This document shows positions 18,199 to 27,936 of a stretch of 64,000 bases of DNA, piece after piece; the stretch's first letter is position 1; each line of letters opens with the position of its first letter. A program made the translations under genes and the position numbers. The notes under the pieces are model-generated. The model searched no databases. It was not told the origin of the DNA and saw only the letters and a program-made list of their open reading frames with translations. The stretch is from Pseudomonas sp. R4-35-07 (GTDB taxonomy: Bacteria; Pseudomonadota; Gammaproteobacteria; Pseudomonadales; Pseudomonadaceae). The stretch spans positions 3,100,001 to 3,164,000 of the forward strand of contig NZ_CP027732.1 in assembly GCF_003852235.1 (NCBI RefSeq). The letters are read 5' to 3'.

Positions 18199-19557
18199 TC
18201 AGCTCTCCACAGGCGTGCGCATGGTGACGAACTCTTCCGCCGCCGTCGGATGCACGCCAATGGTCTCGTCGAAATGCTGTTTGGTCGCGCCTGCCTTGAG
18301 CGCGATCGCCAGGCCCTGCACGATCTCGCCGGCGTCGGGCCCAACCATGTGGCAGCCCAGCACTTTGTCGGTGTCGGCGTCGACCACCAGCTTCATCAGG
18401 GTCTTTTCCTGGCAGTCCGTCAGGGTCAGCTTCATGGGCCGGAAACGGCTTTCGAAGATCTGCACCTTGTGGCCGTTCTTCTTCGCCTCTTCTTCCGTGA
18501 GGCCCACCGTACCGATGTTCGGCAGGCTGAACACAGCCGTTGGGATCATCGCGTAATCCACCGCGCGGTATTGCTCGGGTTTGAACAGGCGACGCGCCAC
18601 CGCCATGCCTTCGGCCAGGGCCACGGGCGTCAATTGCACGCGGCCGATCACATCACCAATGGCCAGGATCGACGGCTCGGCGGTCTGATACAGATCATCT
18701 ACGCTGACAAAGCCACGCTCGTCGAGTGTGACACCGGTGTTTTCCAGGCCCAGGTTGTCCAGCATCGGCCGGCGGCCGGTGGCGTAGAACACACAATCGG
18801 CTTCCAGCACGCGACCGTCTTTCAAGGTGGCCTTGAGGCTGCCATCGGCTTGCTTGTCGATGCGCTCGATATCGGCATTGAATTGCAGGTCGAGGCCGCG
18901 CTTGGTCAGCTCTTCCTGCAAATGCTTGCGCACCGCGCCATCGAACCCGCGCAGGAACAGGTCGCCGCGGTACAGCAACGAGGTCCGTGCGCCCAGGCCA
19001 TGGAAAATGCCTGCGAACTCAACGGCGATATAACCACCGCCCACCACCAGTACGCGCTTTGGCAGCTCTTTCAGGAAGAACGCTTCGTTCGAGCCGATGG
19101 CGTGCTCACGCCCTGGAATCTCAGGGATCTGCGGCCAGCCGCCCGTGGCGATCAGGATATGTTTGGCGGTGAAGCGCTGGCCGTTGATTTCCACCTGATG
19201 GGGATCAACCACGCGCGCATGCCCTTCGTGCAGGGTCACGCCGCTGTTGACCAGCAAATTGCGATAGATGTCGTTGAGACGGTTGATCTCGCGGTCTTTG
19301 TTGGCGATCAGGGTCGCCCAGTCAAAGTTCGCTTCACCCAACGACCAGCCAAAACCGCTGGCCTGTTCGAAGTCTTCGGCAAAGTGCGCGCCGTACACCA
19401 ACAGCTTCTTTGGCACGCAACCCACATTCACACAGGTACCGCCCAGGTAGCGGCTTTCCGCCACGGCCACCTTGGCGCCAAATCCGGCGGCAAAGCGCGC
19501 CGCGCGAACACCGCCGGAACCGGCGCCAATTACATACAGGTCAAAATCGTAGGCCAT
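18199..19557 (-). CDS. gor: Glutathione reductase
   Basis: NADPH- and FAD-dependent enzyme keeping glutathione reduced, 452 aa. It has an FAD motif ([16 protein letters not shown]), redox cysteines Cys42 and Cys47 (CVNVGC), a second dinucleotide fold ([13 protein letters not shown]) and the C-terminal [11 protein letters not shown] carrying the active-site His. GAGGAG precedes the ATG. Adjacent gor and galU is a familiar Pseudomonas arrangement. Confidence 0.96.
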   Translation of the reverse strand: MAYDFDLYVIGAGSGGVRAARFAAGFGAKVAVAESRYLGGTCVNVGCVPKKLLVYGAHFAEDFEQASGFGWSLGEANFDWATLIANKDREINRLNDIYRNLLVNSGVTLHEGHARVVDPHQVEINGQRFTAKHILIATGGWPQIPEIPGREHAIGSNEAFFLKELPKRVLVVGGGYIAVEFAGIFHGLGARTSLLYRGDLFLRGFDGAVRKHLQEELTKRGLDLQFNADIERIDKQADGSLKATLKDGRVLEADCVFYATGRRPMLDNLGLENTGVTLDERGFVSVDDLYQTAEPSILAIGDVIGRVQLTPVALAEGMAVARRLFKPEQYRAVDYAMIPTAVFSLPNIGTVGLTEEEAKKNGHKVQIFESRFRPMKLTLTDCQEKTLMKLVVDADTDKVLGCHMVGPDAGEIVQGLAIALKAGATKQHFDETIGVHPTAAEEFVTMRTPVES

Positions 19558-19611
19558 TTCATTCTCCTCGGCAGGCCATCAGCATACCGACTTACATGGG
19601 GCTGAAAAACG

Positions 19612-19635
19612 AAAAAGCCACCCGAAGGTGGCTTT
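19612..19635 (-). terminator. Terminator downstream of galU
   Basis: AAAAAGCCACC and GGTGGCTTT arms around CGAA. Read on the minus strand it follows the galU stop and precedes gor. Confidence 0.8.
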
Positions 19636-19663
19636 CACTTGAAACAGATGAGCAACGCTAAAA

Positions 19664-20503
19664 TCAGTAAGCCTTGCCAGTCTTGTAGAAGTGCTCGTAG
19701 CAGAAGTTGGTAGCTTCGATGTAGCCTTCAGCGCCGCCGCAGTCGAAACGCTGGCCTTTGAACTTGTAGGCAATCACGCAACCGTCTTTGGCTTGCTTGA
19801 GCAGGGCGTCGGTGATCTGGATCTCGCCGCCTTTGCCTGGCTCGGTTTCTTCGATCAGCTTGAAGATGTCCGGGGTCAGGATGTAACGGCCGATGATCGC
19901 CAGGTTAGACGGTGCATCTTCCGGCGCAGGTTTTTCGACCATGTCACGCACGCGGATCAGGCCATCACCAATGTCGTCACCGGCAATCACGCCGTACTTG
20001 TTGGTTTCTGTCGGGTTGACTTCCATCACTGCAACGATGGTGCAGCGGTATTTCTGGTAGAGCTTGACCATCTGGGTCAGCACACCGTCGCCTTCCAGGT
20101 TCACGCACAGGTCATCGGCCAGTACCACGGCGAACGGTTCGTCACCGATCAGCGGACGACCGGTGAGGATGGCGTGGCCGAGGCCTTTCATCTGGGTCTG
20201 ACGGGTGTAGGAGAACGAGCATTCGTCGAGCAGCTTGCGGATACCGACCAGGTATTTTTCCTTGTCGGTGCCCTTGATCTGGTTTTCCAGCTCATAGCTG
20301 ATGTCGAAGTGGTCTTCCAGCGCGCGCTTGCCACGGCCGGTCACGATGGAGATTTCATTCAAGCCGGCATCCAGTGCCTCTTCGACGCCGTACTGAATCA
20401 GTGGCTTGTTCACCACCGGCAGCATCTCTTTGGGCATGGCTTTGGTCGCTGGCAGGAAGCGAGTGCCGTAACCGGCTGCTGGGAACAAGCATTTCTTGAT
20501 CAT
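19664..20503 (-). CDS. galU: UTP-glucose-1-phosphate uridylyltransferase
   Basis: Makes UDP-glucose for exopolysaccharide, LPS and trehalose synthesis; 279 aa. The nucleotide-binding start (KCLFPAAGYGTRFLPATKA) and the motif VVLADDLC are diagnostic. AAGGA is visible upstream of the ATG at 20503. The 299-base gap on its right holds its promoter region and no gene I can support. Confidence 0.97.
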   Translation of the reverse strand: MIKKCLFPAAGYGTRFLPATKAMPKEMLPVVNKPLIQYGVEEALDAGLNEISIVTGRGKRALEDHFDISYELENQIKGTDKEKYLVGIRKLLDECSFSYTRQTQMKGLGHAILTGRPLIGDEPFAVVLADDLCVNLEGDGVLTQMVKLYQKYRCTIVAVMEVNPTETNKYGVIAGDDIGDGLIRVRDMVEKPAPEDAPSNLAIIGRYILTPDIFKLIEETEPGKGGEIQITDALLKQAKDGCVIAYKFKGQRFDCGGAEGYIEATNFCYEHFYKTGKAY

Positions 20504-20802
20504 ATGAGTCCTTACAAAGGGCTGTGCGTACGGAATTCGGCGCAGTCTAATGAGGCCGCAGTCACCTTACAATGGGTCCTGCTGGCGCCGCGATGTCATC
20601 ATAGAGAAAAAATGTCGGCGTAAGTTCCGCTGATCTTTCAACAGGCAGACTGACCGGCGCTTGGGGGTTGATGTTTCCAAGGGCTGCACCCTTTGTAGCA
20701 CGCTTTTCGGCGTCCGGCACCGGGCTTGAATTACTTGGGCAAACCCGGAGTATTTGCGGCTATCATTGCACCCTTGAATCAGCTTACGAGATTGCTAATT
20801 AG

Positions 20803-20988
20803 ATGTCAGAACCAAAAGGCGTAAACGGCTACCTGATCACCCAACGTACGGACGGCTGGCACCTGATCAACTTCCATGGCGACAGCGTCGCAGGCGTTTT
20901 CGAGACCGAAGCCATGGCGATTGCGGTAGCCGAAGTGTTTGTGGATGAAGCAGGTCATGCGTCGAGCAAGCGGCCAAAAGGCAAATAA
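20803..20988 (+). CDS. Small conserved-looking protein, unknown function
   Basis: A 61-aa soluble protein starting MSEPKGVNGYLITQRTDG and ending in a basic tail (SSKRPKGK). It is followed 18 bases later by a strong intrinsic terminator, which supports a real transcription unit. The ribosome site is weak. I do not recognise the family. Confidence 0.6.
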   Translation: MSEPKGVNGYLITQRTDGWHLINFHGDSVAGVFETEAMAIAVAEVFVDEAGHASSKRPKGK

Positions 20989-21006
20989 TCCACGTTGCCT
21001 TGCATC

Positions 21007-21033
21007 AAAAGCCCCGCCAAGCGGGGCTTTTTT
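21007..21033 (+). terminator. Rho-independent terminator
   Basis: AAAAGCCCCGC and GCGGGGCTTTTTT with a CAA loop, directly downstream of the small ORF at 20803. Confidence 0.92.
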
Positions 21034-21131
21034 GTGTTTGGCTGTACCTAGATGGCAGTTCGCTATAATCTTCCGCCAACGCCCCACAATAGTGTCAGCG
21101 CTCCCCTCAACACCTTCGAAGACGACTCTCT

Positions 21132-21413
21132 ATGAACAAGATCCTGGCACTCACTGCGGTATTGGCGCTGGCTGGCTGCACCACCACGTCGGACACCTAC
21201 CTGAAAAATGGTGAACAAGGCCTGACCATTGACTGCTCGGGCGAAGCCAACTCGTGGGCCAGTTGCTATGAGAAAGCTGACGCCTCGTGCGCAGGGACTG
21301 GCTACCGTATCGTCGGCACCGACGGCACCCCATCACTCAAGGAAAGCGAACAGACACTGGGCAAGGACGTGGGCAATTTCAAAAGCCGCAGCGTAGTGGT
21401 GGTGTGCAAGTAA
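21132..21413 (+). CDS. Small lipoprotein, unknown function
   Basis: A 93-aa protein with a lipobox (LALAGC, lipidated Cys16) after a short hydrophobic signal. The mature part carries four Cys residues (DCSGEAN, ASCYEKADASC, VVCK) that may form two disulfides in the periplasm. It resembles small outer-membrane lipoproteins common in Pseudomonas; no function can be assigned. Confidence 0.75.
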   Translation: MNKILALTAVLALAGCTTTSDTYLKNGEQGLTIDCSGEANSWASCYEKADASCAGTGYRIVGTDGTPSLKESEQTLGKDVGNFKSRSVVVVCK

Positions 21414-21422
21414 GCCGTAGCA

Positions 21423-21653
21423 CTACAGATGAACTTCGGCGAACTTGATCCCAAGGCTGCGCAGGATCTCAATCAAGTCATCCAGGCGCGGAAATGACTC
21501 GACCTCATCCTGATCATCCACCAGGAAGTAACTGCGGCCGTCACTCTTCTTGAAAAAGACGATCCACTCGCCCAGGTCGGCGGGGTTCTGGATGACGTGG
21601 GTCGCCGTGATCTGACCTTCAGCATGGCGGGCTTTAACGTGTTCTCGCTTCAT
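21423..21653 (-). CDS. Small hypothetical protein
   Basis: A 76-aa acidic protein (begins MKREHVKARHAEGQ), convergent with the lipoprotein and leaving only nine bases between stops. A GGAA motif lies upstream of its ATG. It has mixed alpha/beta character with WIVFFKKSDGRSYFLVDD in the middle. The family is not recognised. Confidence 0.6.
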   Translation of the reverse strand: MKREHVKARHAEGQITATHVIQNPADLGEWIVFFKKSDGRSYFLVDDQDEVESFPRLDDLIEILRSLGIKFAEVHL

Positions 21654-21729
21654 AATGGGCGTTCCAGGCAGGGCATGCCGCTCAGGCCCAGGGGTTTGAG
21701 CGGCATTTTTGTAGGCGGTGACCGACAGT

Positions 21730-22641
21730 TTACCGGATGCCTTGCCCGATCAACACGCCATCTACCGTCTGGCCATAGAGATTGACGCCATCATTGGCGT
21801 GAAACTTGATGCGGGTCTTCTCTATCGATCCCTCGACCAGCCTCGGATCCTGGGGCCGCTCGTGGCTGTTGATGTACGCCGCGACATCCCATGCCTGCTG
21901 ATCGCTCAAGCTGCCGACCTTGCCCAACGGCATGTTGTGCTTGATGAAGGACGCCGCCGTGTTGATCCTGTGCATACCGGCGCCCCAATTGTAGGAATCC
22001 TTACCCCATAACGGCGGCATGACATAACCCTCGCCCACCTTCTGCCCCTGCCCTTCAACGCCATGGCACACCGCGCATTGCCCGTTGTACACCTGCGCGC
22101 CCTGGGCCAGGTCGTAGCCTTTAGCCGGTTGCGCCACCTCGGGATAGCCGCGCCCGGGTAATTCAACCCCCAAGGGCGCTTTGCTGGAGAGCCAGTAGGC
22201 ATACACCGACAGCGCGGTGATTTCGGGACTGTCCGCCGCCGGAGGGGTACCGCCGTTCATACTGAACTGGAAGCAGCCCTGCAAGCGTTCGGCAAAGGTA
22301 TTGACCTTGTCATTCTTCTTGCGATAAGCCGGGTACATCGGGTACGCACCCCACAATGGCGCCGAGTTGGCCATGCGGCCTTGATCCAGATGGCAATTGC
22401 TGCAGTTGAGCCCGTTACCGACAAATTGCGGCGCCAGGCGCTTGGTGTCGACGAACAAACCATACCCCTGCCTGACCAGCTTGCCGTAGGCATTGTCCGG
22501 CAGTTCGCTTTCCTGAGGGGGTTGAAAGGCAGGGGCATTGGGGTGCGCAGCGGCCTGCAATTGGGATTGGTCTTCCATGGCGATCGGCGTGGCATAGGCG
22601 GGCACTGCCATCAACATCCCCATCAACATGAGCGCCTTCAT
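21730..22641 (-). CDS. tsdA: Thiosulfate dehydrogenase, diheme cytochrome c TsdA-like
   Basis: A 303-aa periplasmic diheme cytochrome with a signal peptide. Heme motifs are Cys80-His84 (CSNCH) and Cys189-His193 (CAVCH). Family features match TsdA, which oxidises thiosulfate to tetrathionate or runs in reverse: GLNCSNCHLDQGR, Cys123 in RLQGCFQFSMNGG (where TsdA has its unusual heme-ligand Cys), MPPLWGKDSYNWGAGMHR, and Met237 in FIKHNMPLG as a likely second-heme ligand. The ATG overlaps the upstream tsdB stop by four bases, indicating translational coupling. Confidence 0.85.
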   Translation of the reverse strand: MKALMLMGMLMAVPAYATPIAMEDQSQLQAAAHPNAPAFQPPQESELPDNAYGKLVRQGYGLFVDTKRLAPQFVGNGLNCSNCHLDQGRMANSAPLWGAYPMYPAYRKKNDKVNTFAERLQGCFQFSMNGGTPPAADSPEITALSVYAYWLSSKAPLGVELPGRGYPEVAQPAKGYDLAQGAQVYNGQCAVCHGVEGQGQKVGEGYVMPPLWGKDSYNWGAGMHRINTAASFIKHNMPLGKVGSLSDQQAWDVAAYINSHERPQDPRLVEGSIEKTRIKFHANDGVNLYGQTVDGVLIGQGIR

Positions 22642-23285
22642 GGCTTGGCCTCCAGCGGTAATGAGGCGAAGTACTGGGCCACGCCCTGCACCTCATCCGG
22701 GGTCAGGGATTTGGCGATGTGCCCCATCAGGTCATTGGGATCGTCGCGCCGTGCGCCGTTCTGCCAGGCGCCCAATTGCGCGGCCAGGTACGCCGCCGGC
22801 TGGCCGGCCAACGGCGGGAATGCGTCCCCCACACCGACACCGGAAGGGCCATGACAACTGACGCACGCGGGAATCTGCCGCTCCCACGCTCCTTGCAGGA
22901 CCAGTTTCTGTATCGGGTTGGCAGGCATTTCGCTGCGGGGCATCCTGGCGGTTAAAGGGGCTGGCATCGCGGCCACAGCCTCGCTTAGCGCGGCGATTTC
23001 GGCGTCGGTGAGCGCCTTTGCCAACGGCTGCATCACCGGATTACTTCGCGCCCCACTGGCAAAGTCCGACAATTGCCTGCGCACGTATTGTGCGGGCAAC
23101 CCCGCCAACCTGGGGAAACCTGCCGCCGCAAGCCCCAGCCCATCGGCGCCATGACACGCCACACACGGCATGGCGCCGGGCTGAGAGCCGCCCTCGGTAT
23201 AAATTGTGTTGCCGTCGAGCGCGAAGGCATTACCCAACAGCAGCCATAACGCGCTTCCCACCAGTGCTCGTTCCAGAGACTTCAT
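22638..23285 (-). CDS. tsdB: Diheme c4-type cytochrome, TsdB-like partner
   Basis: A 215-aa periplasmic cytochrome with a signal peptide and two repeated class-I domains with hemes at Cys41-His45 (CVACH) and Cys141-His145 (CVSCH). Diheme c4 proteins encoded just before tsdA are the TsdB electron acceptors in Pseudomonas stutzeri-type systems. GGAG lies five bases before the ATG at 23285; the GTG one codon earlier is too close to it. Confidence 0.85.
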   Translation of the reverse strand: MKSLERALVGSALWLLLGNAFALDGNTIYTEGGSQPGAMPCVACHGADGLGLAAAGFPRLAGLPAQYVRRQLSDFASGARSNPVMQPLAKALTDAEIAALSEAVAAMPAPLTARMPRSEMPANPIQKLVLQGAWERQIPACVSCHGPSGVGVGDAFPPLAGQPAAYLAAQLGAWQNGARRDDPNDLMGHIAKSLTPDEVQGVAQYFASLPLEAKP

Positions 23286-23385
23286 CACAGCTCCATCTTT
23301 ATGGTTATAAGCTTAGGCATAAAAAGCATAACCATGCAGATAGTATGGGAATTAACCCAGCGTCACAACACCCCGAAACAGCCAA

Positions 23386-23441
23386 AAAAAAGCCCCACCC
23401 TGTAGGAGCGAAGGTGCTCGTGCCTACAGGGTGGGGCTTTT
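23386..23441 (-). terminator. Long hairpin terminator
   Basis: An approximately 20-base stem (AGCCCCACCCTGTAGG with CCTACAGGGTGGGGCT) flanked by A- and T-runs lies just after the stop of the lipoprotein gene at 23472, on its downstream side, and upstream of tsdB. It probably insulates the two units. Confidence 0.8.
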
Positions 23442-23471
23442 ATCGGGTCAGTGCGTGGGATTCGCCTTGGC

Positions 23472-23822
23472 TTAACCGGAAATGCAATCTTCCCCGGCTT
23501 TCTTCACATCGCCCGGCCGAATCGGCACGTTGGACATGCTTTCATAAAGCTTGATGCTGCTACCGCTGGAGCGATCCTCGATTTCGAAGATCGCCGATGG
23601 ATCGGCCGAGAACTTCTGCGGCACGATCACTTGAAAACCCTCTTTATGGCGCTCGATCTGCGGTGGACGACGTGTCGCCTCCAATTTGCGCACTACGCAC
23701 GCAGCATATTCCTGCGGTTTTTTCCCGGAAATGACCACCAACGTAGGTGGGGTCTGCTTGATATCTGCAACCGAAGCACAGCCACCTATCGCCAAGGCCA
23801 GCACCAACACACTCCACTTCAT
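23472..23822 (-). CDS. Putative lipoprotein
   Basis: A 116-aa protein with a signal and lipobox (LALAIGGC, lipidated Cys15). The mature region, about 100 aa, has two Cys (AACVV and EDCISG). Its form resembles small Pseudomonas outer-membrane lipoproteins. Function unknown. Confidence 0.7.
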   Translation of the reverse strand: MKWSVLVLALAIGGCASVADIKQTPPTLVVISGKKPQEYAACVVRKLEATRRPPQIERHKEGFQVIVPQKFSADPSAIFEIEDRSSGSSIKLYESMSNVPIRPGDVKKAGEDCISG

Positions 23823-24034
23823 ACTAAAACCTCCGATAAAGACCCTACGACAGCGGGCGCAGGAGATTTCTCCCGCCGATGTAGGATTTATCTCTGAAAA
23901 CTCGGTAAATAACTGTTTTAAATTGTCGAAGTCGTCGACGACGACCCGATAATAAACGCGCTGGGGCTGATAAACTCCATCTTATCCTACGTATCGTTCT
24001 GATTTTTCAGAAAAAGCCCTTCTGGAGACACCCC

Positions 24035-24337
24035 ATGAAATTTATCCATCAACGTGAGCACCTCAACGAGGGAGACATTGTCGTCATCGAATGCTCGCAG
24101 ACCTGTAATATTCGTCTCATGAGCGACGCGAATTTTCGCAGCTTCAAGAACGGCGGTCGCCATACCTACCACGGTGGGGCATTCGACACATTCCCGGCAA
24201 AAATCACCGCACCCAGCACTGGTTTCTGGAACATTACCCTAGATGTGGTCACGCGCCGCGCCATCAGCGTTACCCGCAAGCCCGCGTTGTCCCACAAGAT
24301 TCGCATCGTTCGTCGCACCGGCACCAAGCTGAGCTGA
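24035..24337 (+). CDS. DUF1883-like protein
   Basis: A 100-aa beta-rich protein starting MKFIHQREHLNEGDIVVIEC, recognisable as the DUF1883 family, elsewhere found alone or fused to signalling or immune domains such as TIR. No partner domain is present. GGAG precedes the ATG. It is followed by a 55-aa ORF and alkB in the same direction with short gaps, so the three may be co-transcribed. Confidence 0.75.
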   Translation: MKFIHQREHLNEGDIVVIECSQTCNIRLMSDANFRSFKNGGRHTYHGGAFDTFPAKITAPSTGFWNITLDVVTRRAISVTRKPALSHKIRIVRRTGTKLS

Positions 24338-24363
24338 CCCCGAACACCGCAAGGAAAAAAGCT

Positions 24364-24531
24364 GTGACCACCACGACCAAATACGTCATCAAGTACAAGC
24401 TCAACGGCGAACGTCGCTTCGAATTTGCCCAGTTGACCAGCAATAGCGTTGAGGAAGCCAAGCAAGCCCTGGCGAAAATCCACGATGCGAGCGACGAAAT
24501 TACTGACATCAACGTGAGCAAGGCGCTGTAA
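24364..24531 (+). CDS. Small protein (55 aa) upstream of alkB
   Basis: A 55-codon ORF with a GTG start at 24364, nine bases after AAGGA. It encodes a charged alpha/beta peptide beginning VTTTTKYVIKYKLNGERRFE. The stop lies three bases before the alkB ATG. Ribosome site, frame and tight spacing support a real gene. Family unknown. Confidence 0.6.
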   Translation: MTTTTKYVIKYKLNGERRFEFAQLTSNSVEEAKQALAKIHDASDEITDINVSKAL

Positions 24532-24534
24532 GCC

Positions 24535-25200
24535 ATGCCGGGCCCTCCTGCTGACCTGTTTGCCGACGACGCCCTGCAACAGCCCGCAAGGCGCGAGAAG
24601 ATTGGCGAAGAGTCTTATGTTCTGGGAGGCTACGCCCTGCCCTGGGTTGAGCGTTTACTGCCAGAGTTGCGGCGTATCCTGGCCCAATCGCCGTTTCGGC
24701 AGATGGTTACGCCCGGCGGCTTTACCATGTCGGCCGCGCTGAGCAGTTGCGGCAAGCTGGGCTGGACCACCGACACGTCCGGCTATCGTTACAGCCCGCT
24801 CGATCCGCGTAGCCAGCAACCTTGGCCGCCAATGCCCGACGTGTTGCGCGAACTGGCGATATCGGCGGCAAACGCGGCGGGCTTCCCCGATTTCTCACCG
24901 GATGCCTGCCTGATCAACCGCTATGTGCCCGGCGCAAAAATGTCCCTGCACCAAGACAAGAACGAGCGGCGTTACGATGCACCGGTGGTCTCGGTGTCCC
25001 TCGGTCTGCCGGCGATTTTTCTGTTCGGTGGTCACCAGCGCAGTGACAAGGCGCAAAAGATTTCGCTGTTCCACGGTGATGTGGTGGTCTGGGGCGGCGT
25101 GGATCGCCTGCGTTACCACGGGGTGATGCCAGTCCGAGAAGGCGTTCACCCGATCATGGGGCCGCAACGCATCAACCTGACCTTTCGCACCGCCGGCTGA
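24535..25200 (+). CDS. alkB: Alkylated DNA repair dioxygenase AlkB
   Basis: Fe(II)/2-oxoglutarate dioxygenase that removes 1-methyladenine and 3-methylcytosine lesions, 221 aa. All ligands are seen with a constant offset of eight from E. coli AlkB: His139 and Asp141 (SLHQDKNE), His195 (RYHGV), and Arg212 and Arg218 (QRINLTFR) for 2-oxoglutarate. It follows the 55-aa ORF with a three-base gap. No ada gene is nearby. Confidence 0.95.
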   Translation: MPGPPADLFADDALQQPARREKIGEESYVLGGYALPWVERLLPELRRILAQSPFRQMVTPGGFTMSAALSSCGKLGWTTDTSGYRYSPLDPRSQQPWPPMPDVLRELAISAANAAGFPDFSPDACLINRYVPGAKMSLHQDKNERRYDAPVVSVSLGLPAIFLFGGHQRSDKAQKISLFHGDVVVWGGVDRLRYHGVMPVREGVHPIMGPQRINLTFRTAG

Positions 25201-25333
25201 TTTGACCGCAAGCTTCGCCCGTTAACCCGCTGCACAACGCACCGCCCCCGTCCAGTGAATAAAACAGACTGGCCGGGCGCCAGGGGGCCTGCTAAAACAG
25301 CGCAACGCCTTACTGAAGCTGGAGACGCACCCC

Positions 25334-26401
25334 ATGAGCACCTGGCCAGACACGCGCATTATCGATCTGCTGGGCATCGACCTGCCCATCATCCAGGCCC
25401 CGATGGCGGGAGCGACCACTACCGCCATGGTGATCGCCGCCTGTCAGGCCGGTGCGCTGGGTTCCATGCCTGCGGCGGCGCTGAGCATCGAGCAACTGCG
25501 CGAGGCGTTGACCGTCATTCGGCAAGCCGGCGTCCGCCCGCTCAATGTCAACTTTTTCTGCCATCAGGCGCCCGAGGCGGACGAAGCGCGCGACCGCGGC
25601 TGGAAAGCATTGCTTGCGCCCTACTACCGCGAACTGGGCGCCGATTTTGATGCGCCAACGCCAGTATCCAATCGTGCGCCCTTCAACGAAGCGGCGTGTG
25701 AAGTGGTTGAAACCTTCCGCCCTGAAGTCGTCAGTTTTCACTTTGGACTGCCGGAAAAATCCTTGCTGGCCCGGGTAAAAGCCACCGGCGCCAAAGTGTT
25801 GTCATCGGCTACAACGGTGGAGGAAGCGGTCTGGCTGGAAGAAAACGGTTGTGACGCCGTGATTGCAATGGGCATTGAAGCCGGTGGGCACCGGGGGATG
25901 TTTCTCAGCGACGACCTCAACAGCCAGATCGGCTTGATGGCGCTGCTGCCGCAAATCGTCGACGCCGTCAGCGTGCCGGTGATCGCGGCTGGTGGTATCG
26001 CCGATTCGCGCGCAATGGTCGCGGCCTTTGCCTTGGGTGCCTCGGCGGTGCAGGTCGGCACCGCGTATCTGTTCACCCCTGAAGCCAGCGTCAGCGCTGC
26101 CCATCACCATGCGTTGCGACATGCCCAGGCCAGCGAAACAGCCCTCACCAATCTGTTCACCGGGCGTCCGGCGCGGGGCATTGTCAATCGGGTGATGCGT
26201 GAGTTGGGCGCGATCAACCCCGCTGCGCCGGCGTTTCCACGGGCCGGTGGCGCGTTGATGCCGCTTAAGGCCAAGGACGAAGCCGGCTTCAGCAACCTGT
26301 GGGCAGGCCAGGCCTTGCGCCTGTGTAATGAACACTCAACTTATGACCTGACCCGCCATCTGGCAGCGCAGACCTTGGCCAAACTGCAACGGCAGCGTTA
26401 G
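25334..26401 (+). CDS. Nitronate monooxygenase
   Basis: FMN-dependent enzyme that oxidises nitronates such as propionate-3-nitronate; 355 aa. Class I features: PIIQAPMAGATTT at the start, the catalytic His in IEAGGHRGMF, and phosphate-binding AAGGIADSR and VQVGTAYLF. The ATG at 25334 follows a GGAG. It stands alone, with modA in the same direction after a ModE-type operator. Confidence 0.92.
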   Translation: MSTWPDTRIIDLLGIDLPIIQAPMAGATTTAMVIAACQAGALGSMPAAALSIEQLREALTVIRQAGVRPLNVNFFCHQAPEADEARDRGWKALLAPYYRELGADFDAPTPVSNRAPFNEAACEVVETFRPEVVSFHFGLPEKSLLARVKATGAKVLSSATTVEEAVWLEENGCDAVIAMGIEAGGHRGMFLSDDLNSQIGLMALLPQIVDAVSVPVIAAGGIADSRAMVAAFALGASAVQVGTAYLFTPEASVSAAHHHALRHAQASETALTNLFTGRPARGIVNRVMRELGAINPAAPAFPRAGGALMPLKAKDEAGFSNLWAGQALRLCNEHSTYDLTRHLAAQTLAKLQRQR

Positions 26402-27250
<849 letters not shown>

Positions 27251-27931
27251 ATGCCGCTGACGAGCGCCGATTTTTCCGCGATCTGGTTGACGGTCAAACT
27301 GGCGTCGCTGACCACTGTGATCCTGTTGGTGATCGGTACGCCGATCGCCCTGTGGCTGTCGCGCACCCGTTCCTGGTGGCGCGGCCCGGTGGGGGCCGTG
27401 GTTGCGTTGCCATTGGTGTTGCCGCCGACGGTCATCGGTTTTTACCTGCTGTTGTCCATGGGCCCCCATGGCTACTTCGGCCAGTTCACCCAATGGCTCG
27501 GCCTGGGCACCCTGACTTTCAGCTTCGCCGGGCTGGTGATAGGGTCGGTGATCTACTCCATGCCCTTCGTCGTGCAACCGCTGCAGAACGCCTTCTCAGC
27601 CATCGGCACGCGCCCGCTGGAAGTGGCCGCGACCTTGCGCGCCGGTCCTTGGAACACTTTTTTCACGGTGATCCTGCCGCTGGCACGCCCGGGCTTCATT
27701 ACGGCGTCGATTCTCGGCTTCGCCCACACCGTCGGCGAGTTCGGCGTGGTGCTGATGATCGGCGGCAATATCCCGGACAAGACCCGGGTGGTTTCGGTGC
27801 AGATCTACGACCACGTCGAAGCCATGGAATATGCCCAGGCCCATTGGCTGGCCGGCGCGATGGTGGTGTTCGCATTCCTCGTGCTGCTGGCGCTCTACTC
27901 CAGCCGTAAAACCAACATGGGCTGGAGTTGA
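27251..27931 (+). CDS. modB: Molybdate ABC transporter, permease
   Basis: A 226-aa inner-membrane subunit with five or six helices. The cytoplasmic EAA loop ([20 protein letters not shown]) docks ModC. Its ATG is contiguous with the modA stop, and its 3' end leads directly into modC, showing tight coupling. Confidence 0.95.
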   Translation: MPLTSADFSAIWLTVKLASLTTVILLVIGTPIALWLSRTRSWWRGPVGAVVALPLVLPPTVIGFYLLLSMGPHGYFGQFTQWLGLGTLTFSFAGLVIGSVIYSMPFVVQPLQNAFSAIGTRPLEVAATLRAGPWNTFFTVILPLARPGFITASILGFAHTVGEFGVVLMIGGNIPDKTRVVSVQIYDHVEAMEYAQAHWLAGAMVVFAFLVLLALYSSRKTNMGWS

Positions 27932-27936
27932 GCGCG

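Noticed and set aside
18250..19605. 451-codon plus-strand ORF opposite gor
   Set aside because: Antisense shadow of glutathione reductase with no recognisable domain.
23386..23441. REP element
   Set aside because: It is one long perfect stem with A- and T-runs next to a stop codon, better explained as a terminator.
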